A DNA stretch of 64,000 nucleotides from Paraburkholderia sediminicola (GTDB lineage: Bacteria; Pseudomonadota; Gammaproteobacteria; Burkholderiales; Burkholderiaceae), in the NCBI RefSeq assembly GCF_902859805.1, contig NZ_CADIKC010000004.1, forward strand, positions 1 to 64,000, given 5' to 3'. The position numbers were made by a program, and so were the translations under genes. The notes beneath the pieces were generated by a model, which was not told the DNA's origin, searched no databases, and saw nothing but the letters and a program-made list of their open reading frames with translations. Below are positions 63,070 to 64,000 of the stretch, piece by piece. How positions within the stretch are numbered: position 1 is the first letter of the stretch; each line of letters opens with the position of its first letter.

Positions 63070-64000
63070 TTGCACGTCGCCTCCTTGGTGGTCCCGGCCG
63101 CCACGTCGGCACGCAGCACCATCAAACGCTGACCCGCGACAACCGCCGCACCGGTCGCACAATCGATCGTTTCGATCACACCGTCTTCGGTGACGGCAAC
63201 GGACACTTCCATCTTCATCGATTCGACGATTGCCACCACCTGGCCTTCGCTCACACGCTCGCCTTCGCTGACGAGCAGTTTCCAGACGCTGCCCGAGACA
63301 TCGGCGACGATGCTCTGCTGACCGGCCGCCAGTGCGTCGTCCGCCCCGTTGCCGGTGGCCGAACCCGCACCACTACCCGACTCGCCGACATACTCGGCGT
63401 GGCCCGCGGCATTCCAGCGTTCGCGCTCTTCGTCGAACGCTGCCTGTTGCAGGCGCTTGAACGCGGAGATCGATTCGGCTTCATCGTTCAGGAAGCGGTT
63501 GTACGCGCCGAGGTCGAAGACCGATTCCTCGATTTTCAGACTCGTGCGACCCGCAATGAAGTCGGCGCGCAGCTCAGCCAGCTCGGCCTCGCTGACTTCG
63601 TAGAAGCGAATCTCGTCGAAAAACCGCAATAACCACGGCTTGCCGGCTTCGAATTCGCGCGTGGTGCGATAGCGGTTCCACATCTGCACGGTGCGGCCCA
63701 CGAACTGATAGCCGCCCGGCCCTTCCATGCCATACACGCACAGATAGGCGCCGCCGATCCCGACCGCGTTTTCCGGCGTCCAGGTGCGCGCCGGGTTGTA
63801 TTTGGTCGTGACGAGCCGGTGACGCGGATCGAGCGGCGTCGCCACCGGCGCGCCGAGATAGACGTCGCCGAGGCCCATAACCAGGTAACGCGCGTCGAAC
63901 ACGATGCGCTTCACGTCGTCGATACTATCCAGACCGTTGATGCGGCGAATGAACTCGATATTGCTCGGACACCAGGGCGCATCGGGCCGCACCGATTGCA
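63066..64000 (-). CDS. Urea/guanidine carboxylase, C-terminal part (5' end outside window)
   Basis: The last about 310 residues of a biotin-dependent carboxylase. A carboxyltransferase domain ([60 protein letters not shown]) is followed by a Gly/Ala linker and a biotinyl domain with [14 protein letters not shown], where the lysine carries biotin. This matches the end of urea carboxylase (about 1200 residues). Many such proteins are now known to be guanidine carboxylases. The frame has no stop at 64000, so the start is outside. Linked ABC transporter genes follow on the same strand. Confidence 0.9.
   Translation of the reverse strand, partial: QSVRPDAPWCPSNIEFIRRINGLDSIDDVKRIVFDARYLVMGLGDVYLGAPVATPLDPRHRLVTTKYNPARTWTPENAVGIGGAYLCVYGMEGPGGYQFVGRTVQMWNRYRTTREFEAGKPWLLRFFDEIRFYEVSEAELAELRADFIAGRTSLKIEESVFDLGAYNRFLNDEAESISAFKRLQQAAFDEERERWNAAGHAEYVGESGSGAGSATGNGADDALAAGQQSIVADVSGSVWKLLVSEGERVSEGQVVAIVESMKMEVSVAVTEDGVIETIDCATGAAVVAGQRLMVLRADVAAGTTKEATCK

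Noticed and set aside
1..64000. CRISPR arrays, rRNA and tRNA genes
   Set aside because: I looked for regularly spaced repeats and for tRNA/rRNA-like sequence by eye and saw none. The repeats at 8853-8984 are too few and irregularly spaced for CRISPR.

Overview
The window looks like a chromosomal or megaplasmid segment of a Burkholderiaceae bacterium, most likely Paraburkholderia or a close relative. This is inferred from the GC-rich coding, the Burkholderia-type porin, a DUF4148 protein, GlxA-type AraC regulators and the general gene style; no rRNA or tRNA gene is present to place it firmly.

Positions 1-9.4 kb are an accessory, defence-like island with mixed base composition. It opens with the edge of an IS3-type transposase. 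Next come an OLD-family ATPase/TOPRIM nuclease behind an orphan VapB-type antitoxin, the 3' remnant of an AbiEi-type antitoxin and an unknown gene. Three consecutive genes (4140-6273) then each carry an R-N-x4-H motif typical of HEPN ribonucleases. A protein with a DUF2384-like C terminus follows, then a tyrosine-recombinase-like protein that has lost most catalytic residues. The island ends in iterated repeats and a broken ISNCY-type transposase.

Positions 9.4-21.6 kb are a catabolic cluster for an unidentified aromatic compound. It contains a MarR regulator, a two-component flavin monooxygenase with its flavin reductase, a type I extradiol dioxygenase, two FAH-family hydrolases, an ACMSD-like amidohydrolase, a VOC protein, a 2Fe-2S ferredoxin/NAD(P)H reductase, a RutE-like nitroreductase, a porin and an MFS transporter. 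The same inverted-repeat operator, with identical 42-bp spacing, sits at two promoters. Truncated ISNCY transposase starts lie at both ends of the cluster.

Positions 21.6-29.9 kb hold a Tat-exported alginate-lyase-like lipoprotein with Fn3 and LamG domains, several small unknown genes, a probable structured RNA ending in a strong terminator, and two paralogous GlxA-type AraC regulators.

Positions 29.9-43.6 kb are a Wzx/Wzy-type exopolysaccharide operon: initiating glycosylphosphotransferase, Wza-like exporter, Tat-exported beta-helix protein, Wzb-like phosphatase, Wzc-like tyrosine kinase, a Wzx flippase fused to a GT2 glycosyltransferase, an EpsG/Wzy-like polymerase, a GT4 glycosyltransferase and a pyruvyl transferase. 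It converges on galU across a shared terminator.

Positions 43.6-64 kb contain an orphan FlhD-like protein, a DUF2501 protein, a ChrA chromate transporter and a Fur-box-preceded FecI/FecR/TonB-receptor locus with a Tat-exported partner. A DUF4148 protein follows, then an RND efflux operon (pump, adaptor, outer-membrane factor) convergent with a two-component system that probably regulates it through a shared ATTAC-N6-GTWAT box. The window ends with an ABC transporter operon linked to the 3' part of a urea/guanidine carboxylase gene.
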